A DNA stretch of 64,000 bases from Trebonia sp050013875 (GCA_050013875.1 JBEKEK010000025.1:1-64000); one strand, 5' to 3'. Positions 8,422 through 16,924 are shown, counted from the stretch's first letter. The notes: generated by a model not told the origin, from the sequence alone. A program made the numbers and translations.

Positions 8422-9554
8422 GCGGGCAGTGGCCCCCGGAATGGGAAGACTCGAACACCGGGCTGCCCGACGAGTGGGACATCGATGACGCCGGGTTTGA
8501 CCAGGAATCGTCCGCGGTGGCCTCGTTCCTCGCGTCGGTGCCGAGCCCGGTACTGCCAGCCGCCTTCGAGGCGCGGATCAGCGCGGCCATCGCCGCCGAG
8601 GCGACCGCGCGCGCTGATGGCGCGGGTTCGGCGGGCGCTGGACCGGCCGGCCCGGGTGTCGCCACCGCCGGGCCGGATGACGCGGAGACCACCGGCCGTT
8701 CCTCATCGCCTGAAGTATCTTCCCCTGCCGCCACGGAGAGCGGCTCCGCGGCCTCGGCCAGGCACCGCCGCCGCCGCTCCTCCATCGCATCGCGCCGGAC
8801 GGCCGCGGGATCCAGGCCGACGGGCTCGCGGCCGAACGGACGACGGCGCCGCCTCCGGATGCCGTCCGCCCAGGTCAGCGGCTCGCTGGTGATCCTGCTG
8901 TTCATTGCCGGGTTCGTGCTGCTGATTACCCAATTCGGCAGCGGCAGCAGCAGTTCCGGTTCGACGGGATTGGCCAGCGGGGCGTCGACGGCGTCATCCG
9001 CGGCATCGGCGGCGGCTCCGGCGTCCGGGACGTCCGGGACGTCCCAGGGCCGCTACACCGGGTCAAACTCGGAGCCAAGCATTTTCCGGGTGGGAGCGAA
9101 CGTCCGAAGTCTGAAGTTCACGGTCAGCCAGAGCGGCACCAGCTACCACGCTTCGACGTTGGCCGGCCAGGTGCGGAATCAGCTGAATGCCCAGAACGGC
9201 GTGACGCCCGCCGCGTCTGCGCCCAATCCGACCTCGTCCGACGGCCAGGTGGAGTCCAGCGCGTCTTCCACCGCACCCGCCCCCGCGAACCCCACGCCGT
9301 CGCTCAGCCTCAAGGGGTGCGTATCGGCCCTCACCAAGGGTGTCACGCCCAGCCTGGTCGACCAGGCGACCTACGACGGGATCCCGGCCTACATCATCGC
9401 GGTGCCGAGCCGGGTGTGGGTCGTGAGACTCGGTTGCACGGCGGCCCACCCGCAGGAAATCACGTCGGTGTCGCTGCCGGGCTTATCCGGGAATCTCAGC
9501 GCCCTAGGATCGGTTGAGTGGTACGCAAGTCCTGAAGAAAGGCGCATGGAGTGA
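8418..9554 (+). CDS. Membrane anti-sigma-like protein coupled to SigM
   Basis: 378 residues. The acidic N-terminus contains FLASVPSPVLPAAFEARISAAIAAEA, a segment characteristic of the actinobacterial protein encoded next to sigM. A basic Ser/Arg-rich stretch precedes one membrane helix (about 156-174, GSLVILLFIAGFVLLITQF). The outer part is Ser/Ala-rich linker plus a small C-terminal domain with two cysteines (LKGCVSALTK, VVRLGCTAAH). No HxxxCxxC zinc anti-sigma motif is visible. Position and overlap suggest it holds SigM at the membrane, but this is inferred. Its stop overlaps the GTG of trxB, so sigM, this gene and trxB probably form one transcript. Confidence 0.75.
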   Translation: MSGQWPPEWEDSNTGLPDEWDIDDAGFDQESSAVASFLASVPSPVLPAAFEARISAAIAAEATARADGAGSAGAGPAGPGVATAGPDDAETTGRSSSPEVSSPAATESGSAASARHRRRRSSIASRRTAAGSRPTGSRPNGRRRRLRMPSAQVSGSLVILLFIAGFVLLITQFGSGSSSSGSTGLASGASTASSAASAAAPASGTSGTSQGRYTGSNSEPSIFRVGANVRSLKFTVSQSGTSYHASTLAGQVRNQLNAQNGVTPAASAPNPTSSDGQVESSASSTAPAPANPTPSLSLKGCVSALTKGVTPSLVDQATYDGIPAYIIAVPSRVWVVRLGCTAAHPQEITSVSLPGLSGNLSALGSVEWYASPEERRME

Positions 9555-10480
9555 CCGACGTACGCGACGTCATCATCATCGGTTCTGGGCCGGCCGGCTA
9601 CACGGCGGCCATTTACGCGGCCAGGGCAAAGCTTACGCCTCTCGTGTTCGAGGGGTCGGTGACCGCCGGCGGCGCACTCATGCAGACGACCGACGTGGAG
9701 AACTTCCCCGGCTTCCCCGACGGGATCATGGGCCCGGACCTGATGGACCACCTGCGCAAGCAGGCGGAGCGGTTCGGCGCGGAGCTAGAGGCCGACGACG
9801 TCATCGAGGTCGACCTGACCGTCTCGCCCAAGGTCGTGAAGACCGAGTCCGGCACCTACCTGGCCAAGGCCGTGATCATCGCGACCGGGTCCAAGTACAA
9901 GAAGCTTGACGTTCCCGGTGAGCAGGAACTGTCCGGGCACGGCGTCTCCTGGTGCGCGACCTGTGACGGGTTCTTCTTCCGCGAGCAGGACATCGCGGTC
10001 ATCGGCGGTGGTGACTCCGCGGTGGAGGAGGCGCTCTTCCTCACCCGGTTCGGCAAGTCGGTGACGATCGTGCACCGGCGGGACAAGCTGCGCGCCTCGA
10101 AGATCATGGCCGAGCGGGCCCACGCCAACCCGAAGATCCGGTTCCAGTGGGACAGCGAGCCGGTCGAGATGGTCGGCGAGGGCAAGCTGCGCGGACTGAA
10201 GGTCAGGCACGTCCGCAGCGGCGAGGAGACGATCCTCCCGGTCAGCGGCGCGTTCATCGCGATCGGCCACTCGCCCCGCAGCGAGCTGTTCGTCGGCCAG
10301 CTGCCCATCACCCATGAGGGCTACCTCGAGGTCAGAGGCCGGTCTACCCGGACCGCGATCGAGGGCGTCTTCGCCTGCGGCGACGTGGTTGACCACGTGT
10401 ACCGGCAGGCCATCACCGCGGCAGGCAGCGGGTGCTCGGCAGCGATCGACGCCGAGCGCTGGCTCGCCGAGCAGGCCTGA
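9551..10480 (+). CDS. trxB: Thioredoxin-disulfide reductase
   Basis: 309-residue FAD enzyme that reduces thioredoxin with NADPH in the cytoplasm. It shows the FAD-binding GSGPAGYTAAIYAARA at the N-terminus, the redox CATC at residues 135-138 (SWCATCDGFFF), the NADPH-binding GGGDSAVEEALFLTR, and the C-terminal FAD motif GVFACGDVVD. Length is typical. The GTG start overlaps the previous stop; trxA follows after 51 bp. Co-transcription behind sigM fits control of the thiol-redox system by this sigma factor. Confidence 0.97.
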   Translation: MTDVRDVIIIGSGPAGYTAAIYAARAKLTPLVFEGSVTAGGALMQTTDVENFPGFPDGIMGPDLMDHLRKQAERFGAELEADDVIEVDLTVSPKVVKTESGTYLAKAVIIATGSKYKKLDVPGEQELSGHGVSWCATCDGFFFREQDIAVIGGGDSAVEEALFLTRFGKSVTIVHRRDKLRASKIMAERAHANPKIRFQWDSEPVEMVGEGKLRGLKVRHVRSGEETILPVSGAFIAIGHSPRSELFVGQLPITHEGYLEVRGRSTRTAIEGVFACGDVVDHVYRQAITAAGSGCSAAIDAERWLAEQA

Positions 10481-10531
10481 TCATCTTCCAGCGCAGCAGA
10501 GAACAGATTTTTACACGAAAGGTGTGATCAC

Positions 10532-10855
10532 ATGGGTACGACTAGGGCCGTCACCGACGCGACGTTCGAGACCGAGGTTCTCAAGAACAGCAAGCCGGTC
10601 ATCGTCGACTACTGGGCGGAATGGTGTGGCCCGTGCCGCATGATCGCCCCGGTTCTCGAGGAGATCGCGAGCGAGTACAGCGAGAAGATCGACGTCGTCA
10701 AGCTGAACGTCGACGAGAACCCCGCTGTCGCGCAGAAGTACCAGATCCTCGCGATCCCGACGCTGAACGTGTTCCAGAACGGCGAGGTCGTGAAGCAGAT
10801 CAAGGGCGCCAAGCCGAAGTCTGCTCTGCTTAAGGACCTGGCGGAGTTCATCTAA
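10532..10855 (+). CDS. trxA: Thioredoxin
   Basis: 107-residue protein disulfide reductant, the substrate of TrxB. The active site WCGPC has its cysteines at 32 and 35, and the cis-proline loop AIPTLNVF and the C-terminal helix are present. The start ATG follows GAAAGGTG. It ends the sigM-trxBA set; a GC-rich hairpin lies 18 bases after the stop. Confidence 0.97.
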   Translation: MGTTRAVTDATFETEVLKNSKPVIVDYWAEWCGPCRMIAPVLEEIASEYSEKIDVVKLNVDENPAVAQKYQILAIPTLNVFQNGEVVKQIKGAKPKSALLKDLAEFI

Positions 10856-10872
10856 CTCCAGCCAAGCAGTAT

Positions 10873-10899
10873 CGCGGGACGCGAGTCGTGCTTCCCGCG
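10873..10899 (+). terminator. Hairpin after trxA
   Basis: Arms CGCGGGA and TCCCGCG (13-base loop) are followed by CTTTCGG. There is no proper U-tract, which is common for actinobacterial terminators. Confidence 0.5.
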
Positions 10900-11173
10900 C
10901 TTTCGGCCCCCGATTGAACCCGATCGGTGGCCGAACGCGCGGTGGCGCACGACTTCGCGTCCCGCTGCTCTTTCCAGTGGGGAAAAACCCGTGCGGCGTG
11001 GCCTGCGGCCTACTGCGCTCTGGGCTGACGCGAGCGCTTGCCGGCCGGTTGAACTGCTCGTTCTCTGGGCTGACGTCGGCGTTCACGGGTCGGCCGGACC
11101 CGCCCCTGCGCCAATATCTCCCTTTCGTATCGAATTCTTGTGCTATGGATTGCGGCTGTGGTTGACTTGGCGC
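10900..11173 (+). other. Gene-free stretch between trxA and the isomerase-like gene
   Basis: No convincing gene. The motif CTCTGGGCTGACG occurs twice (near 11018 and 11064), about 46 bases apart, in otherwise GC-rich sequence. The last 60 bases are AT-richer and probably hold the promoter of the next gene, but I see no clear -35/-10 pair. Confidence 0.4.
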
Positions 11174-11953
11174 ATGGAGAACTCGCGGTTTCTTGAGTGT
11201 TTGGCGGCGGATTACTCGCGGATCCGGGAGATCGTGCCTGGGCATCTTGAGGGTTCGGTGCCTAGTTGTCCTGACTGGACGGTTGGCGATCTTGTGCAGC
11301 ATGTGGGGGCCGTTTACCTGCATAAGAGCACGACGATGCGGGAGGGGAAGCAGCCTGAGGAGTGGCCGCCGCCTTGGCTGAACGATGAGGATCCGGTCGT
11401 CCTGCTCGATCGTGCCTATGCCGAGTTGGTCGCCGAGTTCGGCCGCCGGAAGCCGGAGGACGTCTCGGAGACCTGGTACGGGCCCGACCAGACGGTTGGG
11501 TTCTGGATCCGGCGGATGGCGCAGGAGACGGTTGTCCACCGGATCGACGCCGAGCTCGGCGTTGGGGTGGCGGTGGCCCCGGTTCCTGACGATCTCGCAA
11601 TCGACGGAGTGGATGAACTGCTGAAGGTGTTCGTTTCCTACAGCGTGAGCGAATGGGGTGAGTACTTCACCTCGGCGCTGGCCGATTCGCCCGGCCGCTC
11701 CTACGCGATCAACACCGATGGCGTGTCCTGGTTGGTCGGGACGTCCCCCGGTCGCTTTAGCCTCGGGGGCGGCCCGGGCATGACCGTGCCCGAATACGCC
11801 AAGACCGACGTGACGATCAGCGGGGCTCCCGACGCGCTGCTCCGGTGGGTGTGGAATCGGGAGACGCCGGCTGAGCCGTCCGGTGTCACCATCAAGGGGG
11901 ACCCGGATGCGCTCACCGAGTTCCGGCGTTGCGTGGTTATCGCGACTCAGTGA
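11174..11953 (+). CDS. Maleylpyruvate isomerase-family (mycothiol-dependent type) protein
   Basis: 259 residues with the DinB-like four-helix domain of the MDMPI N-terminal family: MENSRFLECLAADYSRIREI at the start, then CPDWTVGDLVQHVGAVY and the conserved metal-site helix ETVVHRIDAELG. A C-terminal alpha/beta domain follows, ending TIKGDPDALTEFRRCV. Such proteins are metal-dependent and often use mycothiol; the real substrate is not predictable. The frame is open upstream to 10991, but the family start fits the ATG at 11174. The first third uses more A/T at third codon positions than its neighbours, hinting at a different origin. The 3' end converges on the acetyltransferase gene. Confidence 0.82.
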   Translation: MENSRFLECLAADYSRIREIVPGHLEGSVPSCPDWTVGDLVQHVGAVYLHKSTTMREGKQPEEWPPPWLNDEDPVVLLDRAYAELVAEFGRRKPEDVSETWYGPDQTVGFWIRRMAQETVVHRIDAELGVGVAVAPVPDDLAIDGVDELLKVFVSYSVSEWGEYFTSALADSPGRSYAINTDGVSWLVGTSPGRFSLGGGPGMTVPEYAKTDVTISGAPDALLRWVWNRETPAEPSGVTIKGDPDALTEFRRCVVIATQ

Positions 11954-11973
11954 TTACGCGGGGCGGGGGCGTT

Positions 11974-12004
11974 GGGCGTGGCGCACACCTGAGGCACCAC
12001 GCCC
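11974..12004. terminator. Convergent hairpin between isomerase-like and GNAT genes
   Basis: GGGCGTGG and CCACGCCC form 8-bp arms, with flanking GGCGGGG/CCCCGCC able to extend pairing. It lies between two converging stops and could end both transcripts. Confidence 0.45.
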
Positions 12005-12021
12005 CGCCGATTGCCTTGCGC

Positions 12022-12657
12022 TCAGCCGCTCACGGCGGCTGGGCTTGGGCGCAGCAGGACGCGCTCGGGGCTCATCGAGCCAAGCAGCCGCTCCAGAGCG
12101 ACCTCGACATCCTCGCGCCAGGTCAGGGCGGTCCGCAGCTCCATCCGCAGCCTCGGGTTCCGGTGGTGCGGGCGGACCGTCTTGAAGCCGACCGCGAGCA
12201 GGTAATCCACTGGCAGCATGCAGGCGGGCGCCGTCCACTGCTTGTCACCGAAGGCCTCGATCGCGCGGACACCTCGCCGGGTGAGGTCCTTGGCCATGCC
12301 CTGAATGAGCATCCGGCCCAGACCTCCGCCGGAAAACTCGCTCATCACCCGGGCCGTCATCAGCAGCACCGCGTCCGCGCTTACCGGGCTGGTCGGAAAG
12401 GCGACCGAACGTGGTACGTATTGCGGCGGCGCGAAAAGGACATACGCGGCCGGAACTCCGTCGACGTAGAGGATTTTTCCGCAGCTGCCCCATTCGAGCA
12501 GAACCGAGGAGATCCAGGATTCCTTTTCCAGTGCCGGGTCATTGGCGTCGGCCCGGTCCTTGCTCACCGGATCCAGTTCCCAGAAGACGCAGGAACGGCA
12601 ACTCGGCGGAAGATCGCCGAGATTATCCAGCGTGATGTTGACAAGTCGGCGTGACAT
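12022..12657 (-). CDS. GNAT family N-acetyltransferase
   Basis: 211 residues. The acetyl-CoA fold is visible as GKILYVDGVPAAYVLFAPP, then DAVLLMTARVMSEFSGGGLGRMLIQGMAKDL (the GxGxG pyrophosphate loop is partly kept as GGGLGRM). An N-terminal CRSCVFWE pair of cysteines is typical of the family found next to the thioredoxin and par loci of actinomycetes. The substrate is unknown. It lies on the same strand as parA and rsmG. The ATG at 12657 begins MSRRLVNITLDNLGDLP, matching that family's start. Confidence 0.85.
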   Translation of the reverse strand: MSRRLVNITLDNLGDLPPSCRSCVFWELDPVSKDRADANDPALEKESWISSVLLEWGSCGKILYVDGVPAAYVLFAPPQYVPRSVAFPTSPVSADAVLLMTARVMSEFSGGGLGRMLIQGMAKDLTRRGVRAIEAFGDKQWTAPACMLPVDYLLAVGFKTVRPHHRNPRLRMELRTALTWREDVEVALERLLGSMSPERVLLRPSPAAVSG

Positions 12658-12774
12658 CCCGTTCTGTTCCCCGATCAGGTCAGCGTGAAGTAGCCACTAT
12701 TTTGGCATGGTACCCCGCTCACGGCAGGGAATGCTGTGACCAGTGATCTTTAGTTGGTTCTTTGGAGGACCCCG

Positions 12775-13821
12775 ATGACCGGGCTGGCAGCACGGAAGAG
12801 TTTCGGCAGCGACAACCACGCGGGTACGCACCCGGATGTGATGCGGGCCATCGTCGAGGCCAACAGCGGGGACGCGGTGGCCTACGGGGCGGACCGGTGG
12901 ACCGAGCGCGCCGTTGGCGAGCTCAAGCGGCTCACCGGGGCGGAGGGCGAGGTGTTCCTGGTCCTCAACGGCAGCGGGGCGAATGTGCTCGGGCTCGGCC
13001 TCCTGCTCGGCCGGCACGAGGCGGTCATCTGCGCCGAGACCGCGCACATCAATACCGACGAGTGCGGCGGGGCCGAGCGGATACTCGGCACCAAGCTGCT
13101 GACCGTTCCCGCGCCCGGCGGCAAGCTCACCCCTGACCTGATCGCCCGCCGTCTCTCCGGCCGTGGCGACGAGCACTTCGCCCAGCCGGGGGTGGTCGCC
13201 GTCACCCAGTCCACCGAGCTTGGCACCTGCTATTCCCTGACCGAGCTACGCGCGATCAAGCAGTTCTGCGCGGCTAACCGGTTGCGCGTCTACCTGGACG
13301 GTGCGCGGCTCGCCAACGCAGCGGCGCACCTCGGTTGCTCCGCGGCCGAGATCGCCTCGTGTGCTGATGTGCTCAGCTTCGGTGGCACCAAGAACGGCGC
13401 CATGGGTGTCGAGGCGGTCATCGTGATGAGCCCGGCCGATGCGGTGAACGCACCGTACCTTCGCAAGCAGCACATGCAGCTCTCGTCCAAGATGCGTTTC
13501 CTGGCCGCACAGTTCAACGCGCTGCTGACCGATGGCCTCTGGCTGCGGAACGCGGCACACGCCAACGCGATGGCCACCCGGCTCGCCACCGGGCTCGCAC
13601 AGATCCCCGGTGTAGAGGTGGAGTACCCGGTGGAAGCGGATGCGGTGTTCGCGCGTCTCAACCCGGAGCATGTCGCGGCGTTGCAGCGGGAGTGGACCTT
13701 CTATCTGTGGGACCAACCCACGTCGACCGTCCGATGGATGACGGCCTTCGACACCGAGGAGAGCGACGTCGACGCTTTCCTGGCCGACATCGCCGCCGTA
13801 ACCCGAGCCGTCTCGGTCTAG
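12775..13821 (+). CDS. Threonine aldolase / beta-eliminating lyase family PLP enzyme
   Basis: 348 residues, fold-type I PLP enzyme, probably cleaving L-threonine or another beta-hydroxy amino acid to glycine and an aldehyde. Visible motifs are SDNHAGTHPDVMRAI at the N-terminus, HINTDECGG, DGARLANAAAHL with the PLP-ring Asp175, and SFGGTKNGAMG with the Schiff-base Lys206. The ATG at 12775 has GGAGG eight bases upstream, preferred over the in-frame TTG at 12754. It precedes the parS pair and parB on the same strand, in the segment that appears inverted relative to parA. Confidence 0.9.
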   Translation: MTGLAARKSFGSDNHAGTHPDVMRAIVEANSGDAVAYGADRWTERAVGELKRLTGAEGEVFLVLNGSGANVLGLGLLLGRHEAVICAETAHINTDECGGAERILGTKLLTVPAPGGKLTPDLIARRLSGRGDEHFAQPGVVAVTQSTELGTCYSLTELRAIKQFCAANRLRVYLDGARLANAAAHLGCSAAEIASCADVLSFGGTKNGAMGVEAVIVMSPADAVNAPYLRKQHMQLSSKMRFLAAQFNALLTDGLWLRNAAHANAMATRLATGLAQIPGVEVEYPVEADAVFARLNPEHVAALQREWTFYLWDQPTSTVRWMTAFDTEESDVDAFLADIAAVTRAVSV

Positions 13822-13835
13822 TCCCCTTTCGCGCT

Positions 13836-13858
13836 CGGGCGCCTCGCTCTGGCGCCCG
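13836..13858 (+). terminator. Hairpin after the threonine aldolase-like gene
   Basis: Perfect 8-bp arms CGGGCGCC/GGCGCCCG with a 7-base loop, 15 bases after the stop, separating this gene from the parS-parB segment. Confidence 0.5.
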
Positions 13859-13867
13859 GGGCGATTT

Positions 13868-13883
13868 GGTTTCACGTGAAACA
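13868..13883. promoter_or_regulatory. parS site
   Basis: GGTTTCACGTGAAACA matches the consensus TGTTTCACGTGAAACA at 15 of 16 positions. ParB is expected to load here for origin segregation. It lies about 190 bp upstream of parB. Confidence 0.92.
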
Positions 13884-13923
13884 TTTGGGTGGGCACGTCC
13901 GGACGGCCTCCGCTCACGCTCGC

Positions 13924-13939
13924 CGTTTCACGTGAAACC
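13924..13939. promoter_or_regulatory. parS site
   Basis: CGTTTCACGTGAAACC has the full TTTCACGTGAAA core and 14 of 16 consensus positions. It lies 56 bp from the first site and 133 bp before parB. Confidence 0.88.
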
Positions 13940-14071
13940 AGGCACAGCGAAGCCGCTCACTCGGCCGGCCTTTCGCGTTACATTGAACAGACGGCCACGG
14001 CTCGACAACCGGGTACCCTCGGCTAGCCTGGTGCGGTCTTCGGCTCGACGGGCACGTAATCAGGAGAAATA

Positions 14072-15076
14072 GTGGCGCAGCAACGGCGGGGTCTCGGCAA
14101 GGGCCTCGGAGCACTAATCCCGGAAGCTTCGCGCACGGACCAGGGTGCCGTGGGGTCGGTCGGCATTGCTCAGGGCACGGCCGAGGGCAACCTCTCCGAC
14201 CGGCCGTTCACCCTCGCCGGCGCCCGCGCTGCGGCCGACACCGGCAGCGAACTGCGCCAGGTCGAGGGCGCGTATTTCGAGGAAGTGGCGCTCAACGCGA
14301 TCACGCCGAACCCCCGCCAGCCGCGACGGGCGTTCGACGAGGAAGCACTCGACGAACTGGCGGCCTCGATCACCGAGGTCGGGCTCCTGCAGCCGGTCGT
14401 CGTCCGGAAGCTCGGCCCGGGCAAATACGAACTCGTCATGGGCGAGCGCCGGATGCGCGCATCGCAGCGAGCCGGGCTTGAGTACATCCCGGCCATCGTC
14501 CGCGAGACGCAAGACAACGACATGCTCCGTGACGCGCTCATGGAGAACCTGCACCGCCAGCAGCTCGACCCCCTGGAGGAAGCGGCGGCGTACCGGCAGC
14601 TGCTCGACGACTTCGGCGCGACGCACGAAGAACTCGCACAGCGGATCGGGCGGTCCCGGCCGCATATCAGCAACACCCTCCGACTGCTGAACCTCCCGCC
14701 CGCGGTGCAGCGGAAGCTCGCGGCCGGCGTCATCAGCGCGGGCCACGCCCGGACGCTGCTCTCCCTCGACGATCCGCTGGCACAGGAGCGCCTCGCGGAG
14801 CGGATCGTCGCCGAGGGCCTTTCGGTGCGGAACGTCGAGGAGATCGTGCTCCTCAGGGACGACCAGCCGGGCAAGTCGGCTCCGCAGCGGCGGGTGACGG
14901 CTAGGCCGGTCGCGCCTGCGCTGCGGACTCTGTCTGATCGGCTGTCTGATCTGTTCGAGACTAAGGTCAAGGTCGAGATGGGGCAGAAGAAGGGCAAGAT
15001 CGTGGTGGAGTTCGCGACCATCGACGATCTTGAGCGGATCGTCAAGGCGATGTCGCCGGACGCGCCTGAGGCGTAG
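14072..15076 (+). CDS. parB: Chromosome-partitioning protein ParB
   Basis: 334 residues. A CTP-dependent DNA clamp that loads at parS and spreads for origin segregation. It begins with the typical MAQQRRGLGKGLGALIP and has NPRQPRRAFDEEALDELAASI, the CTP-binding GERRMRAS, LMENLHRQQLDPLEEAAAYRQLL, the helix-turn-helix HEELAQRIGRSRPHISNTLRLL and a C-terminal dimerisation domain. GTG start with CAGGAGAAA upstream. It is transcribed towards parA instead of downstream of it in one operon, with its own upstream region carrying two parS sites, so autoregulation through parS occupancy is possible. Confidence 0.97.
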   Translation: MAQQRRGLGKGLGALIPEASRTDQGAVGSVGIAQGTAEGNLSDRPFTLAGARAAADTGSELRQVEGAYFEEVALNAITPNPRQPRRAFDEEALDELAASITEVGLLQPVVVRKLGPGKYELVMGERRMRASQRAGLEYIPAIVRETQDNDMLRDALMENLHRQQLDPLEEAAAYRQLLDDFGATHEELAQRIGRSRPHISNTLRLLNLPPAVQRKLAAGVISAGHARTLLSLDDPLAQERLAERIVAEGLSVRNVEEIVLLRDDQPGKSAPQRRVTARPVAPALRTLSDRLSDLFETKVKVEMGQKKGKIVVEFATIDDLERIVKAMSPDAPEA

Positions 15077-15115
15077 AGGTTGTTTTACTTCTCCTAGAGG
15101 TTGTTTTACTTCTCC
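15074..15115 (+). repeat. Perfect 21-bp tandem duplication containing the parB stop
   Basis: Two adjacent copies (15074-15094 and 15095-15115) start TAGAGGTTGTTTTAC and end TTCTCC. The first three bases of copy one are the parB stop codon, so the duplication arose exactly at the gene end. Confidence 0.95.
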
Positions 15116-15717
15116 GGTAGTAGCGTTACGTCGATGAAGTACGCTCCCGCGCTGGCGGCGGTCGGGCCGGTCAGGCCGGAAGCGGTGGCGAACGTGAGGC
15201 CGGCGCCCGCTGGCCCAGTCGGCCCAGTCGGCCCGGCAGGCCATGGCGAAGGCTCAAGCTTCGCAACTGAGCTTCTGCGTGCCACCCGGCAGCTCCGCCG
15301 CGTCGCCGCCGGCGGTCAGGCAGGCACGGACGATGTAGCCATCGGCGGTGCTTCTGAGGGTCGGGAATAGCGCTCCGCGGGCCCGCCCCGAAGACGATGT
15401 TTCCGGTACAGGCCGGCTGTAGCGCCGGCCCAGCGAACCCCAGAACCAGCCACAGACACCCCGCCCCCAGGCCCGCGTCAGCCCCAAAATCCGAGTCCCA
15501 ACCCCGCTCCCAGTTGTGTAGGAGCCCCTCAGATTTTCGCCCCAGACCCACGGCACCCAACCACACCACCGGACAAGGAATCTGGAGCGGCTCAGGAAAT
15601 TCTCCGCCGGCCTTCCGAAGGAGCGCCGGCGGAAATTTCCCTGGCCGCGCAAGACCGCCGTCAACGGCTTTGGACTTTAGATTTTGACTTCGATTTTAGG
15701 TATCAACAAGCAGATAC
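15116..15717. other. Long gene-free gap between converging parB and parA
   Basis: About 600 bp without a convincing gene; the open frames on the minus strand have Trp/Arg/Gly-rich composition unlike real proteins. It holds short GGCCCAGTC repeats (about 15210-15240) and an elaborate hairpin at 15595-15640. Beyond that the DNA is AT-rich up to the parA stop. Confidence 0.5.
15595..15640. terminator. Large hairpin between parB and parA
   Basis: GGAAATTCTCCGCCGGC pairs with GCCGGCGGAAATTTCC (one bulged base), with a nested CCTTCCGAAGG in the loop. It is positioned to stop both converging transcripts, although there is no U-tract. Confidence 0.55.
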
Positions 15718-16917
15718 TCAAGAACTCACAGCCCGATACGCAAGCTCCCGAGCAGCCTCGGCGTAAGCAACAGCCCCAGACGAAGACGGGTCGTAGGTAA
15801 TAACCGACTGTCCGTAGCTAGGCGCCTCGGACACCCGCACCGACCGCGGAATGATCGTGTGCAGCACCACGTCGCTGAAGTGGCTGCGCACATCGTCGGC
15901 TACCTGCGTAGCGAGCCGGGTCCGCCCGTCGTACATCGTCAGCAGAATCGTGGAGATCCGCAGCTTGGCGTTCAGGTGCCCGCGGACCAGCTCGACCGTC
16001 CGCAGCAACTGCTCGAGACCCTCGAGCGCGTAGTACTCGCACTGGATCGGGATGAGCACTTCCTCCGCCGCCACCAGTGCGTTGACCGTCAGCAGGCCAA
16101 GCGACGGCGGGCAGTCGATGAGCACGTAGTCCAGGTTTGACGTGTCCAGCTGTTCGATCGCCCGGGACAGCCGCCCTTCCCGCGCGACCATCGATACCAG
16201 CTCGATCTCGGCGCCGGCCAGGTCGATGGTGGCGGGGGCGCAGAACAGGCCGGGCATGTCCGGGACGGGGGCGATGATCTCGCCCAGCGGGCGCTCCTCG
16301 ACCAGCGAGTTATACACAGACTCGCGTCCGACGTGGTGATCGACGTCCAAAGCGGTGGACGCGTTTCCCTGTGGGTCCAGGTCGATCACGAGCACCCGGA
16401 TCCCGTGCTGGGACAGGCTGGCGGCCAGGTTGACGGCGGTGGTGGTCTTGCCGACGCCGCCCTTCTGGTTGGCCACGGTCATGATCCGGCAGCGCTTCGG
16501 ACGCGGCCACGCCTCCCGGTTGGAACCGCCCCGTACTCCGACGGCGGCCTCGGCGGCGCGGCCGATGGGTGTGTCCCCGTCGCCGGCGCTAAGCGGTGCG
16601 TCCGGGACCACGACTTGTGAGTCCGGCGCGGGGGATGGTCCAGCCGAGGGGGATTGCGGCATCTGCTCTCCTTCACTTCCGTAGGCGCTGTCCACAGCGC
16701 CGACGGCCACCACAGCAGCGGCGGTTCCACGTGAAACCGCTGCCCGCAGCGCGTTCCGCACCCGGTCAGAACCAGGAACGTGCAGATCCTCATGACCGTT
16801 CACCGACATAACTTCCGCGCCCCGATCGATCGAGACTTGCTCAGGGGATGGTGGAGAAGAAAGCTCAAGCCGCTCCTGGGGCCACCCGAGCCCGGGCACG
16901 CCTGACGCCACGACCAT
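15718..16917 (-). CDS. parA: Chromosome-partitioning ATPase ParA
   Basis: Deviant-Walker ATPase that moves ParB-origin complexes over the nucleoid; 399 residues from the chosen ATG. It shows the Walker A KGGVGKTTTAVNLAASL (about 151-167), LVIDLDPQGNASTAL, IDCPPSLGLLTVNAL and the C-terminal VAYAEAARELAYR. The first 120 residues are a low-complexity extension as in other actinomycetes, with the conserved DTPIGRAAE near its end. The ATG at 16917 lies eight bases past the rsmG stop; GTG at 16911, better spaced from GGGGG, and ATG at 16809 are alternatives. The open frame reaches 17064 but would overlap rsmG deeply. The order rpmH-rnpA-yidD-yidC-jag-rsmG-parA is standard. Confidence 0.93.
   Translation of the reverse strand: MVVASGVPGLGWPQERLELSSPPSPEQVSIDRGAEVMSVNGHEDLHVPGSDRVRNALRAAVSRGTAAAVVAVGAVDSAYGSEGEQMPQSPSAGPSPAPDSQVVVPDAPLSAGDGDTPIGRAAEAAVGVRGGSNREAWPRPKRCRIMTVANQKGGVGKTTTAVNLAASLSQHGIRVLVIDLDPQGNASTALDVDHHVGRESVYNSLVEERPLGEIIAPVPDMPGLFCAPATIDLAGAEIELVSMVAREGRLSRAIEQLDTSNLDYVLIDCPPSLGLLTVNALVAAEEVLIPIQCEYYALEGLEQLLRTVELVRGHLNAKLRISTILLTMYDGRTRLATQVADDVRSHFSDVVLHTIIPRSVRVSEAPSYGQSVITYDPSSSGAVAYAEAARELAYRAVSS
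16723..16738. promoter_or_regulatory. Degenerate parS inside the parA coding sequence
   Basis: GGTTCCACGTGAAACC differs from the parS core by one base. On the coding strand it reads V-S-R-G-T (ParA residues about 61-65); in other actinomycetes an intact parS in this place encodes V-S-R-E-T. The Glu-to-Gly change is the base that breaks the palindrome. Confidence 0.65.
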
Positions 16918-16924
16918 TCCCCCG

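Noticed and set aside
15254..15664. Minus-strand frame between parB and parA
   Set aside because: Trp/Gly/Arg-rich with no family resemblance, and it runs through the large hairpin.
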